Source: Streptomyces odontomachi
GTDB lineage: Bacteria; Actinomycetota; Actinomycetes; Streptomycetales; Streptomycetaceae
Direction: 5' to 3'
Assembly: GCF_024435355.1 (NCBI RefSeq)
Contig: NZ_JAMJWG010000005.1
Location: forward strand, 407,636 to 471,635
DNA length: 64,000 bases
The translations under genes were made by a program, and so were the position numbers. The notes beneath the pieces are model-generated. The model worked only from the letters and a program-made list of their open reading frames with translations. It searched no databases and was not told the origin of the DNA. Within the stretch, counting starts at the first letter, position 1. Each line of letters begins with the position of its first letter. Of the stretch, positions 41,886 to 50,515 are shown in pieces.

Positions 41886-42149
41886 ATGACCGAGCTGTTT
41901 GAGGAACTGCTGGTCGACGACGCCGACGAGGAGCTCGGTTGGCAGGAGCGCGCGCTGTGCGCCCAGACCGACCCTGAGTCGTTCTTCCCCGAGAAGGGCG
42001 GTTCCACGCGTGAGGCGAAAAAAGTCTGCCTTGCGTGTGAAGTCCGTTCGGAATGCCTCGAATACGCGCTCGCCAATGACGAACGCTTCGGCATCTGGGG
42101 CGGCCTGTCCGAGCGTGAGCGCCGCCGCCTGAAGAAGGCGGCCGTCTAG
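41886..42149 (+). CDS. whiB: Sporulation regulator WhiB
   Basis: Developmental transcription factor that, with WhiA, is required to stop aerial growth and start sporulation septation. The 87-residue protein is the typical WhiB: acidic N-terminus (MTELFEELLVDDADEELGWQ), four cysteines binding a 4Fe-4S cluster (Cys25, 48, 51, 57), the GIWGG turn (69-73) and the basic C-terminus SERERRRLKKAAV. I recognise it as nearly identical to S. coelicolor WhiB. The ATG is preceded by GAGGGG. The frame is open 38 codons further upstream but unrelated in composition. It is monocistronic. Confidence 0.97.
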   Translation: MTELFEELLVDDADEELGWQERALCAQTDPESFFPEKGGSTREAKKVCLACEVRSECLEYALANDERFGIWGGLSERERRRLKKAAV

Positions 42150-42354
42150 CCCCCGGGCGCACGGCGGCCCGCCGCGGTCCGGGCCCGGCGGCCGGTCCGC
42201 GACATCGACTTCCCCACCCGGGCGCGGCAGCCGATTCCCGTCGTCCGGCGGCACGCTCCCGCCCCGGCCTCCGCGCCCGAACCGGCGCCGGTGGCCCTCC
42301 AGCGGAACCCCCGATGCCTGTACGGCTCGATGCCCGTCCAGCTTGATGCCCGTC

Positions 42355-42545
42355 AGGCGTCCCGGACTTCCCCGCCCCGGACTTCCCCGTTCTGGACTTC
42401 CTGGGCTTCCTCGTTCTGGACTCCGAACGCCCGCCTTCCGAGCTGGGCCGACCTTCCGAGCTGGGTCGACTTTTCCGAGCTGGGCCGATCGTCCGGACTG
42501 CGCCGTCCTTCCGGACTGCGCCGTCCTTCGGGCTGTGCGTCCTGA
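42355..42545. repeat. Degenerate tandem repeats downstream of whiB
   Basis: Imperfect copies of CCGGACTTCCCCG and CGTTCTGGACT give way to three copies of TTCCGAGCTGGGCCGA and then two of CCGTCCTTCCGGACTGCG. Unit length is about 18 bases, with drift between families. No ORF here has coding character. The rest of the gap (42150-42354) is GC-rich with no recognised element. Confidence 0.65.
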
Positions 42546-42674
42546 ACTCTGCCTCCCCGGCTCCCGGGTTTCGACGTCCCGGACCACGACGCTGGTCCGT
42601 TCCCGGAGCCTCGGCTGTCCGATATGCCCGGACATGGGGTGGACTGACGTGCCGTAAGCCGGATCGTGGGTGAG

Positions 42675-42701
42675 TTATCCACAGGGGGCGAGTTATCCAC
42701 A
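42675..42701. promoter_or_regulatory. Two perfect DnaA boxes
   Basis: TTATCCACA occurs at 42675-42683 and again at 42693-42701, same strand, 18 bases apart. Both match the canonical DnaA box exactly. They lie about 70-95 bases before the large glycosyltransferase gene. DnaA-box clusters outside oriC have been described in Streptomyces; this pair could titrate DnaA or regulate the adjacent gene. Confidence 0.7.
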
Positions 42702-42769
42702 GGCCTCGGATGCCTGCTGCGCGTAGCGGTTAGTGTGGCCATCGTCCGAGACGCACCGCGGCACGAGCC

Positions 42770-45700
42770 ATGTCCGCTCAGCCGGGTCGTCCACCGCAGT
42801 CCATTGAACCGGGGCCCGTACCTCCGATGTCCGTGCACAGTCATACGGCGGCGCAGTACGACGCCGCCACAGGGTTCGGCGAGATGGGGCAGCCGCTGTC
42901 CGATCCGGCCCGCACAGCGCTGTTCAGTCCGGCGGAGCCACCTCAGTTTCCCCGGCACGTCGTCACCGCGGTGCTGGTGTCGCACGACGGCGCCCGCTGG
43001 CTCCCCGACGCCCTCGGCGGCCTGCTCGGCCAGGAGCGCCCGGTGCAGAACGCCTGCGCGGCCGACACCGGCAGCGCCGACGACTCCGCCCGCCTGATCA
43101 CCGAGGCGTTCGGTCCCGACCGTGTGCTGCACCTCGCGCGCCGCACCGGATTCGGCGCCGCCGTCGACGAGGCCGTCCGCACCGCAGGCGTCCTCACCCC
43201 GGAGGAGCTCCCCTACCTCAAGCGCCCCAGCGGCTGGGACCCGGTCACCCGCACCTGGCGCGACGAGGCCTACGACCTGCCAGACCTGCCGTACGGCGAG
43301 CCCGAGCAGTGGCTCTGGTTGCTGCACGACGACTGCGCCCCCGCACCGGACGCCCTGGCGGAGCTGCTCCGCGTCGTCGAGCAGGAGCGCGAGGCGGGCG
43401 CCGACGTGGCCATCGTCGGGCCCAAGCTGCTCGGCTGGTACGACCGAAGGCAGCTCCTCGAGGTCGGCGTGTCGATCGCCAACAGCGGCCGCCGCTGGAC
43501 CGGGCTCGACCGCCGCGAGCAGGATCAGGGCCAGCACGACCAGGTCCGCCCGGTGCTCTCCGTCTCCACCGCCGGCATGCTCGTCCGGCGCGACGTCTTC
43601 GACGCCCTCGGCGGCTTCGACCGCCGCCTGCCGCTGATGCGGGACGACGTCGACCTGTGCTGGCGCGCCCAGGCCGCCGGCTACCGCGTCCTCATCGCAC
43701 CGGACGCCATCGTGCGGCACGCCGAGGCCGCCTCCCGCGAGCGCCGCACCGTCGACTGCGTGGGCCGCACCTCGTCGTCCCCGCACAAGGTCGACAAGGC
43801 CGGCGCCGCCTACACCCTGCTCGCCAACACCCGGTCGGCGGCGCTCCCGTGGGTCTTCCTGCGCCTGGTGATCGGCACCGCGCTGCGTACCCTCGGCTAT
43901 CTCGTCGGCAAGGTGCCGGGACAGGCCCTGGACGAGATCACCGGCCTGCTGGCGACCCTGCTGCGCCCCGAGCGGATCCTCAGCGCCCGGCGCCGGCGCG
44001 GCAGTCCACAGATCGGCAAGGAAGAGCTGCGCCCGCTGTTCCCGCCACCCGGCGCCACCGTGCGCCTCACGCTCGAGCAGGCCGCCGGATCCCTGGTCGG
44101 CCGCTCCGACCCGGAGATCCCGCGTGCCGGGCGGCACGGCGGGGCGGTCGAATCGGGCCCCGGCGGCGACGATGCGGACTTCCTGGAGATCGAGCAGTTC
44201 GCCCGGGTCAAGAGGATCGCCCGCAAGCCCGGCCCGATGCTCTTCGTGGCGCTGCTGCTCGTCTCGCTCGTCGCCTGCCGCAACCTGCTCGGCAGTGGCG
44301 CTCTCGCAGGCGGCGCCCTGCTGCCCGCCCCCGCGGACGTCTCCGAGCTGTGGGCGCGCTACCTGGACGGCTGGCATCCGGTCGGCACCGGCGGCACCCC
44401 TGCGGCGCCGCCCTACCTTGCGGTGGTCGCGCTCCTGGCCACCGTGCTGTTCGGCTCCACGGGGCTCGCCGTGACCGTGCTGCTGGTCTGCTCGGTGCCC
44501 CTGGCGGGCTTCACCGCCTACTTCGCCTCCCGACCCCTGGTCGAGTCCCGGCTGCTGCGCGCCTGGGCGTCCGTGGCGTACGCCTTCCTGCCCGCGGCCA
44601 CCGGCGCGCTCGCGGGCGGCCGGCTGGGCACCGCGGTGCTCGCCGTCCTGCTGCCGCTGATCGCCCGCGCCGGTATCGCGGCCGGCGGCCTCGGATCCGG
44701 CTTCACACCCGGAGTGCGCGGCAGTTGGCGCGCCACCTGGGCCTACGCCCTGCTGCTCACGCTGGCCACCGCCTTCACCCCGATCGTGTGGCCGCTCGCG
44801 CTGATACTCGGCGTCGCGCTGCTCGTGATACGCCATGACGACCTCACCGGCCAGGGGCTGCGCCTGCTCGCCGCCCTCGGCACCCCGCTGCTGGTCCTGG
44901 CACCCTGGTCGCTGTCGCTGCTGCCGTTCGGCTTCTTCCAGGAGGCCGGTCTGCCCTACGGCAAGGGCGCGGCTTCCGCGCTCGACCTGCTGGGCGTCTC
45001 ACCCGGTGGCCCCGGCACCCTTTCGGGCCTGCTGCTGATCGGCTTCGTGCTGGCCGCGCTCGCCGCCCTGCTACGCGGCGAGCGGCAGACGGCGGTACGC
45101 GTCGCCTGGGCCATCGCGCTCACGGCATTCGTGTTCGCCGCGCTGTCGAACGGCTCCACATGGGCCGGCCCCGCCACCCTCGTCTACGGCATCGCCCTGC
45201 TCGCCGCCGGCGCCATCGGTGCAGACGGCGCCAAGGAGCGCGTGGCGGAGCAGAGCTTCGGCTGGCGCCAGCCGGTCGCGGCGCTCATCGCCCTCGCCGC
45301 CGCAGTGGCCCCGCTGATCGCCGCCTTCTCCTGGATGGCGGGCGGCGCCGACGGCCCGCTGGAGCGCCGTGACCCGGTGCAGGTGCCCGCGTTCGTCGCC
45401 GAGGAGAGCGGCACCCGCGACCAGGCCCGCACCCTCGTCCTCGGCGGGCACTCGGACGCCGAGGTGCCGTACACCCTGGTAAGGGGCTCAGGCGCCCGCC
45501 TCGGCGACGCGGAACTGGCCGCAGCCGCCGGCGGGAACAACCGCCTGGACAAGGTCGTCGCCAACCTCGTCGCCGGCTCCGGAGCCGACCAGGCCGACCA
45601 GCTCGGCTCCTTCGCGGTGCGCTACGTGCTGGTGCGGGACGGCGCGCCCCGCCAGACCAGTCGCATTCTGGACGCCACCCCGGGCCTCACCCGACTCAGC

Positions 45701-47140
45701 CAGCGGGACGGCAGTGCCCTGTGGCGGGTCGACCGCCAGGTGTCCCGCGCGGTCGTCGTGCCGCCGTCCGGCCAGGCCGGCGAGCCGCTGTCCGTCGCCG
45801 CAGGACCGGTCGAGGTGCACACCACGATCCCGTCCGGCCCCGACGGCCGGGTGCTCCAGCTCGCCGACACCGCCACCGACAGCTGGACCGCCACCCTGGA
45901 CGGCGCACCGCTGGCGAAGACCACCGTCGACGGCTGGGCCCAGGGCTTCCGGCTGCCCGCCACCGGCGGCCGACTCGACGTCACCTACGACACCTCGTTC
46001 GGCCACGTCGGCTGGCTGTGGGCGCAAGGCCTGCTCGCCGTGGTGCTGGTGGTGCTCGCCCTGCCCGGCCGGCGTCGCGACGTCGACGACGACATGCCCG
46101 AGGAAGCCGCCGTACTCCCACCGCCCATCGAGGGCGAGGGCCGCAGGGCGCGCAGGTTGCGTGCCCAGGCCGAGGCGATGGAGCAGGCGGGCCCGGTACG
46201 GACCGCCCAGCAGACCCCCGCGGGTGCACCACCGGTACCCGGGACGCCGGACGCATCCGGCGTCCCCGAGGCCGGCTCCCCGGCACCCACCGCCCCGGCG
46301 TCCCCTTCGGATCCCGCGACGGCCGGCGCCATGGGCCTGAGCGACACGGGCGGCATGGCCCCCGTCGACCTGCCGGACGGCCTCGACCCCGGCGACGCCG
46401 ACCCTGCCGCCGTGGACCAGTCGCCGGCACAGCAGCCCGGAGCGGTGCCACCGATGCCGCCCGCCCCCGCGCCGGGACAGGTGCCCCAGCAGGGGCAGTA
46501 CGGCGAGTGGTCCGCGCAGGGCCAGGGCTTCGAGACCGGATACGCCCCGTACGGCGAGGAGTCGCCGCTCGGCGAGCAGCCGTACGGGCAGATCCCGGAA
46601 GGCCAGGCGGCGTACGGGCAGAATCCAGAAGGACAGGCGGCGTACGGCCAGAATCAAGAAGGACAGCCGTACGGGCAGCCCCCGGAGGGACCGTACGAGG
46701 GCGCGTATCAGGGCGATGCCTACCAGGGCGATGCCTACCAGGATCAGACCGGGGTCTACCAGACCGGCCAGTTCCCGGCCGATGCGTACGGCCAGGGCGG
46801 TTATCCGCCCGGGGAGTACGCGAGCGGCGCCTATCCGGCAGGTGACTTCCAGTCCGGCGGGTACGACCCCGCCACCTACGACCCGTCGGCCCAGCCCGGC
46901 GGCTACGCCGACCCCGGCACCTACGACCCGTACGGCAGCTATCCCGTCGCATACGACGGCACGGACCAGACGGGCCCCGCCCAGCCCGGCGCCGGCCAGC
47001 CGGGTCCGGACGACGCCTACGGCCAGCAGGGCCAGGAATACGACGGCTCTTACGGGCAGGTGCCCGAGCAGCCGGAGGAGTCGCCGGGCCACCGGCCGTT
47101 CCGCATCGACCGTGAGCGCCCCGACGGGAGCCAGCAGTGA
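42770..47140 (+). CDS. Large membrane glycosyltransferase (GT2) with disordered Tyr/Gly/Gln tail
   Basis: A 1456-residue three-part protein. Residues about 60-330 are a GT2 domain (VVTAVLVSHDGARWLPDAL, LLHDDCAPAPDAL with the DD metal motif, FDRRLPLMRDDVDLCWRAQAAGY). About 480-970 are a multi-helix membrane region with more than ten hydrophobic segments, followed by an extracytoplasmic beta-rich domain to about 1090 and a last helix. From about 1110 the tail is low-complexity, ending in repeats such as QPYGQ, EGQAAYGQNPEGQ and YQGDAYQGDAYQ. The start could be 19 codons later (MSVHSHT); neither has a clear ribosome site. It is coupled (GTGA) to the DUF5719 gene. A cell-envelope glycan role is likely; substrate unknown. 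Confidence 0.87.
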   Translation: MSAQPGRPPQSIEPGPVPPMSVHSHTAAQYDAATGFGEMGQPLSDPARTALFSPAEPPQFPRHVVTAVLVSHDGARWLPDALGGLLGQERPVQNACAADTGSADDSARLITEAFGPDRVLHLARRTGFGAAVDEAVRTAGVLTPEELPYLKRPSGWDPVTRTWRDEAYDLPDLPYGEPEQWLWLLHDDCAPAPDALAELLRVVEQEREAGADVAIVGPKLLGWYDRRQLLEVGVSIANSGRRWTGLDRREQDQGQHDQVRPVLSVSTAGMLVRRDVFDALGGFDRRLPLMRDDVDLCWRAQAAGYRVLIAPDAIVRHAEAASRERRTVDCVGRTSSSPHKVDKAGAAYTLLANTRSAALPWVFLRLVIGTALRTLGYLVGKVPGQALDEITGLLATLLRPERILSARRRRGSPQIGKEELRPLFPPPGATVRLTLEQAAGSLVGRSDPEIPRAGRHGGAVESGPGGDDADFLEIEQFARVKRIARKPGPMLFVALLLVSLVACRNLLGSGALAGGALLPAPADVSELWARYLDGWHPVGTGGTPAAPPYLAVVALLATVLFGSTGLAVTVLLVCSVPLAGFTAYFASRPLVESRLLRAWASVAYAFLPAATGALAGGRLGTAVLAVLLPLIARAGIAAGGLGSGFTPGVRGSWRATWAYALLLTLATAFTPIVWPLALILGVALLVIRHDDLTGQGLRLLAALGTPLLVLAPWSLSLLPFGFFQEAGLPYGKGAASALDLLGVSPGGPGTLSGLLLIGFVLAALAALLRGERQTAVRVAWAIALTAFVFAALSNGSTWAGPATLVYGIALLAAGAIGADGAKERVAEQSFGWRQPVAALIALAAAVAPLIAAFSWMAGGADGPLERRDPVQVPAFVAEESGTRDQARTLVLGGHSDAEVPYTLVRGSGARLGDAELAAAAGGNNRLDKVVANLVAGSGADQADQLGSFAVRYVLVRDGAPRQTSRILDATPGLTRLSQRDGSALWRVDRQVSRAVVVPPSGQAGEPLSVAAGPVEVHTTIPSGPDGRVLQLADTATDSWTATLDGAPLAKTTVDGWAQGFRLPATGGRLDVTYDTSFGHVGWLWAQGLLAVVLVVLALPGRRRDVDDDMPEEAAVLPPPIEGEGRRARRLRAQAEAMEQAGPVRTAQQTPAGAPPVPGTPDASGVPEAGSPAPTAPASPSDPATAGAMGLSDTGGMAPVDLPDGLDPGDADPAAVDQSPAQQPGAVPPMPPAPAPGQVPQQGQYGEWSAQGQGFETGYAPYGEESPLGEQPYGQIPEGQAAYGQNPEGQAAYGQNQEGQPYGQPPEGPYEGAYQGDAYQGDAYQDQTGVYQTGQFPADAYGQGGYPPGEYASGAYPAGDFQSGGYDPATYDPSAQPGGYADPGTYDPYGSYPVAYDGTDQTGPAQPGAGQPGPDDAYGQQGQEYDGSYGQVPEQPEESPGHRPFRIDRERPDGSQQ

Positions 47141-48765
47141 GCCCAGTGCCCGCAGTGAACCGCACCACGATGACCCTGATCGCCGCCGTCACCGCGCTCC
47201 TCGCCGTCACCGGAGTCGCGACCCTGACCGCGCCGGACGGCTCGGCCGACACCGGGGGGAGCGCCGAGCGGCGCCCCGTCGAGCGCAGCAGCCTGCTCTG
47301 CCCCGTCCCCAGCACCGTCTCGGACCTCGCGGACACCACGTACACCTCCTTCACCCCCAGCACGCAGGGCACCGGCGCGGCGGCGCCCGGGTCGGCCGAG
47401 CTGCATGCGGCCCAGACCGCCTCGGACACCGGCTCGTCGGACGACGCCGGCCAGAAGGGCGGCGATGACGACACCGCCGACAAGGACAAAGACAAGGACA
47501 AGGACACCGGCAAGGGGAAGGACAAGGCCGACAAGGGCAAGCAGAAGGAGGACGGCACGGACGGCAAGCTGGTCCTGTCGGTGAAGAAGCCGGGCAAGCC
47601 GACCGGCGCGGATGCATCCGGTTCCGACTCGCCCGCGCTGATCGGCTCAGCGGACGGCAGTCTCGCTCCCGGCTGGACCGTGCAGCAGACCACCCAGATC
47701 GCCGCGGGCGAGGGGCGCGGCCTGCTCGGCGTGAACTGCTCGGCACCGGACACCGACTTCTGGTTCCCGGGCGCCAGCACCGCGGACAGCCGCAGCGACT
47801 ACATCCACCTCACCAACCCGGACGACTCGGCTGCCGTGGTCGACCTCGACCTGTACGGAAAGAACGGCGCGATCAAGTCGGACGTGGCGGAGGGCATCCA
47901 GGTGCGCCCGCACCAGAGCCTCCCCGTGCTGCTGTCGACGCTCACCGACCGGCCGGAGACGAACCTCACCGTGCACGTGACCGCCCGCACCGGCCGGGTC
48001 GCCGCCCAGTTCCAGGGCTCGGACGAGGAGCAGGGCAGCGACTGGATGTCCGCGGCCGCCGCGCCCGCCGGCAGCCTCGTCCTGCCCGGCATACCCAAGG
48101 ACGCCAAAGCCGTACGACTGGTCGCCTTCGCTCCGGGCCAGGAGGACGCCGACCTGAACGTGAAACTGGCCACCCCGACCGGCTCCATCACCCCGGCCGG
48201 CCATGAAACGCTGCACGTCAAGTCGGGTATGACGGCCGCCGTCGACCTGGGCGCCGTCACCCGGGGCGAGGCCGGTTCGCTGATCCTGACGCCCTCGCAG
48301 GAGTCCGGCGGTTCGGTGCCCGTGGTGGCCGCGCTGCGCGTCGTGCGAGGCAAGGAGGGCGCCCAGGAATCGGCGTTCATCCCGGCCACCCCAGCGGTCG
48401 GCCAGCGTGCGACGGCTGCCGACAACCGCTCCAAGGACAGCACGTTTTCGCTGGTCGCACCGGGCAAGTCGGTCCGGGTCCGGTTGACCTCCTCAGCGGG
48501 CGAAGACGGCGGCTCCCCCGTGTCGAAGACGTACACGGTCAAGGGCGGCACGACCCTCTCGGTCCGACCCCCCGTGCCGGGCAAGCTGAAGGGCACGTAC
48601 GCGGTGACGGTGGAGCGGCTCTCCGGCGGCTCCGTCTACGCCGCACGCATGCTGGAGCGACCGGAGAACGGCATCCCGATGTTCACGATCCAGACCGTTC
48701 CGGACGACCGCAGTACCGTCCGGGTACCGCGCGCGAATCAGGACCTGTCGGTACTGGGGCAGTGA
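47137..48765 (+). CDS. DUF5719 family exported protein
   Basis: A 542-residue envelope protein of unknown function. An N-terminal hydrophobic segment (TLIAAVTALLAVTGVATL, about 13-30) acts as signal or anchor. A Lys/Asp-rich linker follows (DKDKDKDKDTGKGKDK, about 113-135), then a beta-sandwich-rich domain with DFWFPGASTADSRSDYIHLTNPD at its start, typical of DUF5719, and C-terminal repeats of short beta strands. GTG overlaps the glycosyltransferase stop, so the two are co-translated and probably work together at the membrane. Confidence 0.85.
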   Translation: MSPVPAVNRTTMTLIAAVTALLAVTGVATLTAPDGSADTGGSAERRPVERSSLLCPVPSTVSDLADTTYTSFTPSTQGTGAAAPGSAELHAAQTASDTGSSDDAGQKGGDDDTADKDKDKDKDTGKGKDKADKGKQKEDGTDGKLVLSVKKPGKPTGADASGSDSPALIGSADGSLAPGWTVQQTTQIAAGEGRGLLGVNCSAPDTDFWFPGASTADSRSDYIHLTNPDDSAAVVDLDLYGKNGAIKSDVAEGIQVRPHQSLPVLLSTLTDRPETNLTVHVTARTGRVAAQFQGSDEEQGSDWMSAAAAPAGSLVLPGIPKDAKAVRLVAFAPGQEDADLNVKLATPTGSITPAGHETLHVKSGMTAAVDLGAVTRGEAGSLILTPSQESGGSVPVVAALRVVRGKEGAQESAFIPATPAVGQRATAADNRSKDSTFSLVAPGKSVRVRLTSSAGEDGGSPVSKTYTVKGGTTLSVRPPVPGKLKGTYAVTVERLSGGSVYAARMLERPENGIPMFTIQTVPDDRSTVRVPRANQDLSVLGQ

Positions 48766-48822
48766 AGCATGGAGCAGTGAAGCGCTGGGGCAGTGGAGCA
48801 CTGGAGCAGTGAAGCGCTGGGG
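48756..48822. repeat. GGAGCAGTGAAGCGCTGGGGCAG repeats after DUF5719
   Basis: Alternating units GGAGCAGTGAAGC and GGGGCAGTGGAGC repeat about five times across the DUF5719 stop and the convergent gap to the metallopeptidase gene. They may be replication-slippage products of the gene's own end. Confidence 0.7.
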
Positions 48823-48905
48823 CTCATCAGGGCGGCCAACGGCTCCGTGGGCGGGCCCACGCCTGCCAGGGTGGGGAGCCGGTCCGCGCCGGCCTCGTTG
48901 CGGAG

Positions 48906-49364
48906 TCAGTCCTCGCCGTACCCCGGGTCCACCGTCTCCGGTGTGAGACCCAGCAGCTCGGCGACCTGTTCGACGACCACCTCGTGGACGAGGACGGCGC
49001 GCTCGTCACGGCTCTTGGTGCGGATCTCCACGGGCCGCCGGTAGATGACCACCCGCGCGGGTCGGCCGTCGCCCGCGGAGATCGTGCCGCCCAGCGGGAC
49101 GGCGTCGTCACTGAAGCCCGTGAGGTCATCCTGGGCCCCCTCCGGCTGAGGCACCTCGAGGACCAGGAAGTCGATCTCGGCGAGTTGCGGCCAGCGTCGC
49201 TCGAGCCGCTCCACTGAGTCCTGCACCAGGTCGGCGAAGACTTCGGCCCGACTCGCCGAGAGCGGCACCTGAGGGGGTGCGACGGGCCCGCGCATGCCCC
49301 GTCCGTGGCGATCGCGGCGACGTGGCCCGGAGCCGGCGCTGGGGGGCGGTACTGGGTTGTCCAT
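48906..49364 (-). CDS. Metallopeptidase-family (Zincin_1-like) protein lacking the HExxH motif
   Basis: A 152-residue protein resembling the minimal zincin family (PF06262 type): FADLVQDSVERLERRWPQLAEIDFLVLEVP, RPARVVIYRRPVEIRTKSRDERAVLVHEVVVEQVAELLGL. Where the family has HELGHH-like metal ligands, this protein has H127-E-V-V-V-E132: the second histidine is missing, so zinc-dependent peptidase activity is doubtful. The first ~30 residues are Pro/Arg/Gly-rich. It is convergent with DUF5719 and diverges from DUF3499 across 378 bases. It may be a structural or regulatory relic of the fold. Confidence 0.78.
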   Translation of the reverse strand: MDNPVPPPSAGSGPRRRDRHGRGMRGPVAPPQVPLSASRAEVFADLVQDSVERLERRWPQLAEIDFLVLEVPQPEGAQDDLTGFSDDAVPLGGTISAGDGRPARVVIYRRPVEIRTKSRDERAVLVHEVVVEQVAELLGLTPETVDPGYGED

Positions 49365-49742
49365 CACCGGTGAAGCGTAGTCCCCGCCCAGCCGCCCAGG
49401 AGGAAGAGCACACGCCACGGCACGCACGGGTGCGGCGCCCCTCGGGAAACCCGGGAAGCAGCGGCGGAGCGCCGTGGCGATGGGGTACGCGTCAGGTCGT
49501 TTCCCGACTCTTCCGGCCAATCTTCGGCACACACCGGATTTCTCCGGGTGGTCATCCTGACCCCGGCGGTTGATGAAACGTGACTGAATATCGTGCCGGA
49601 ATCCCCCGTACGGCAGACCGTACGTACAGGTCGGTGCCGAGTCGTCCGATTTGCGTGATGACCTGATCCCGCCACGACACGGTGGAGTGACCTCAAAGAG
49701 AGTCGTCGCGGCCCGGTCAAGAGTGCGGTACCGTCCAACGTC
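49365..49742. other. Divergent intergenic region
   Basis: 378 bases between the metallopeptidase and DUF3499 genes. Less GC-rich around 49550-49700. A TACCGT hexamer at 49731-49736 lies six bases before the DUF3499 GTG, which would allow a leaderless transcript, but no -35 is clear. No gene is seen. Confidence 0.35.
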
Positions 49743-50117
49743 GTGAGCCCTGTACGTCGCTGTTCGCGCACCGCCTGCGGCCGGCCTGCCGTTGCGACGC
49801 TGACGTACGTCTACGCGGACTCCACCGCCGTCCTCGGCCCCCTCGCCACCTACGCGGAGCCGCACTGCTACGACCTGTGCGCCGAGCACTCCGAGCGGCT
49901 GACCGCGCCGCGCGGCTGGGAGGTCGTACGGCTGGCCGACGCCTCAGGGCCGGCCCGGCCCACCGGCGACGACCTCGAAGCGCTTGCCAATGCGGTCCGC
50001 GAGGCCGCCAGGCCGCAAGAGCGCGCGGCGGAGGCGGGCGGCGGCGCCCGCACGGCCGACCCCATGGAGGTCGCCCGTCGCGGCCACCTCCGCGTCCTCC
50101 GCTCTCCGGACAACTGA
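49743..50117 (+). CDS. DUF3499 family zinc-binding-like protein
   Basis: A 124-residue actinobacterial protein of unknown function. The N-terminal half has CSRTACGRPAVATLTYVYADSTAVLGPL and HCYDLCAEHSERLTAPRGWEV; the C-x4-C and C-x3-C-x2-H pairs look like a metal-binding treble-clef. The C-terminal half is Ala/Glu/Arg-rich and variable. The GTG is the first codon of the conserved part. Members of this family commonly sit between the metallopeptidase gene and manB, as here. Confidence 0.85.
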   Translation: MSPVRRCSRTACGRPAVATLTYVYADSTAVLGPLATYAEPHCYDLCAEHSERLTAPRGWEVVRLADASGPARPTGDDLEALANAVREAARPQERAAEAGGGARTADPMEVARRGHLRVLRSPDN

Positions 50118-50198
50118 CCGCAGGCGCGACCCACTTCACGCCTCACGGGCGCGCTGCACTCGCGTCGAGTCACCCGCGCGCGGCCCGGTTGCCGTCCG

Positions 50199-50290
50199 AA
50201 GACCCGCTCGCTTGAAGGGTGCGCTCGCCTGAAGGGCCCGCTTGTTTGAAGGTCCCCGCTCGCTTGAAGGTCCCCGCTCGCTTGCCGGCC
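50199..50290. repeat. 17-18 bp tandem repeats upstream of lactate permease
   Basis: Four to five copies of CTTGAAGGTCCCCGCTCG and variants (50211-50227, 50228-50244, 50245-50262, 50263-50280) sit in a 398-base gap. The last two are identical. No gene is visible; the remaining gap up to 50515 becomes less GC-rich towards the permease and likely contains its promoter. Confidence 0.8.
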
Positions 50291-50515
50291 CGGCCGGACC
50301 CGGCCCGAAGGGCCCGTTCGCCACGCTTCGGAAACCGTCTCTCATCCCCAGCGCACCACCCGTTCAATCGCAACGGCCGCGTATTCGTTTAATCCTGTAC
50401 AACCCATTGACGACCGGCCACCGGCACACGACCATTCCCCCACCCGTGAGAGATCGCCTTCCGCATCCCGGAAACCGCGAGATCCCGGACGATTCCGGGG
50501 AGATGAGGTCGAGCC

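Noticed and set aside
42353..44836. 827-codon open frame on the minus strand
   Set aside because: Antisense of the GT2 domain of the large glycosyltransferase; Gly/Gln/His-rich shadow with no domain.
50199..50290. CRISPR array
   Set aside because: Units are contiguous with no unique spacers, and no cas genes are present; it is a simple tandem repeat.
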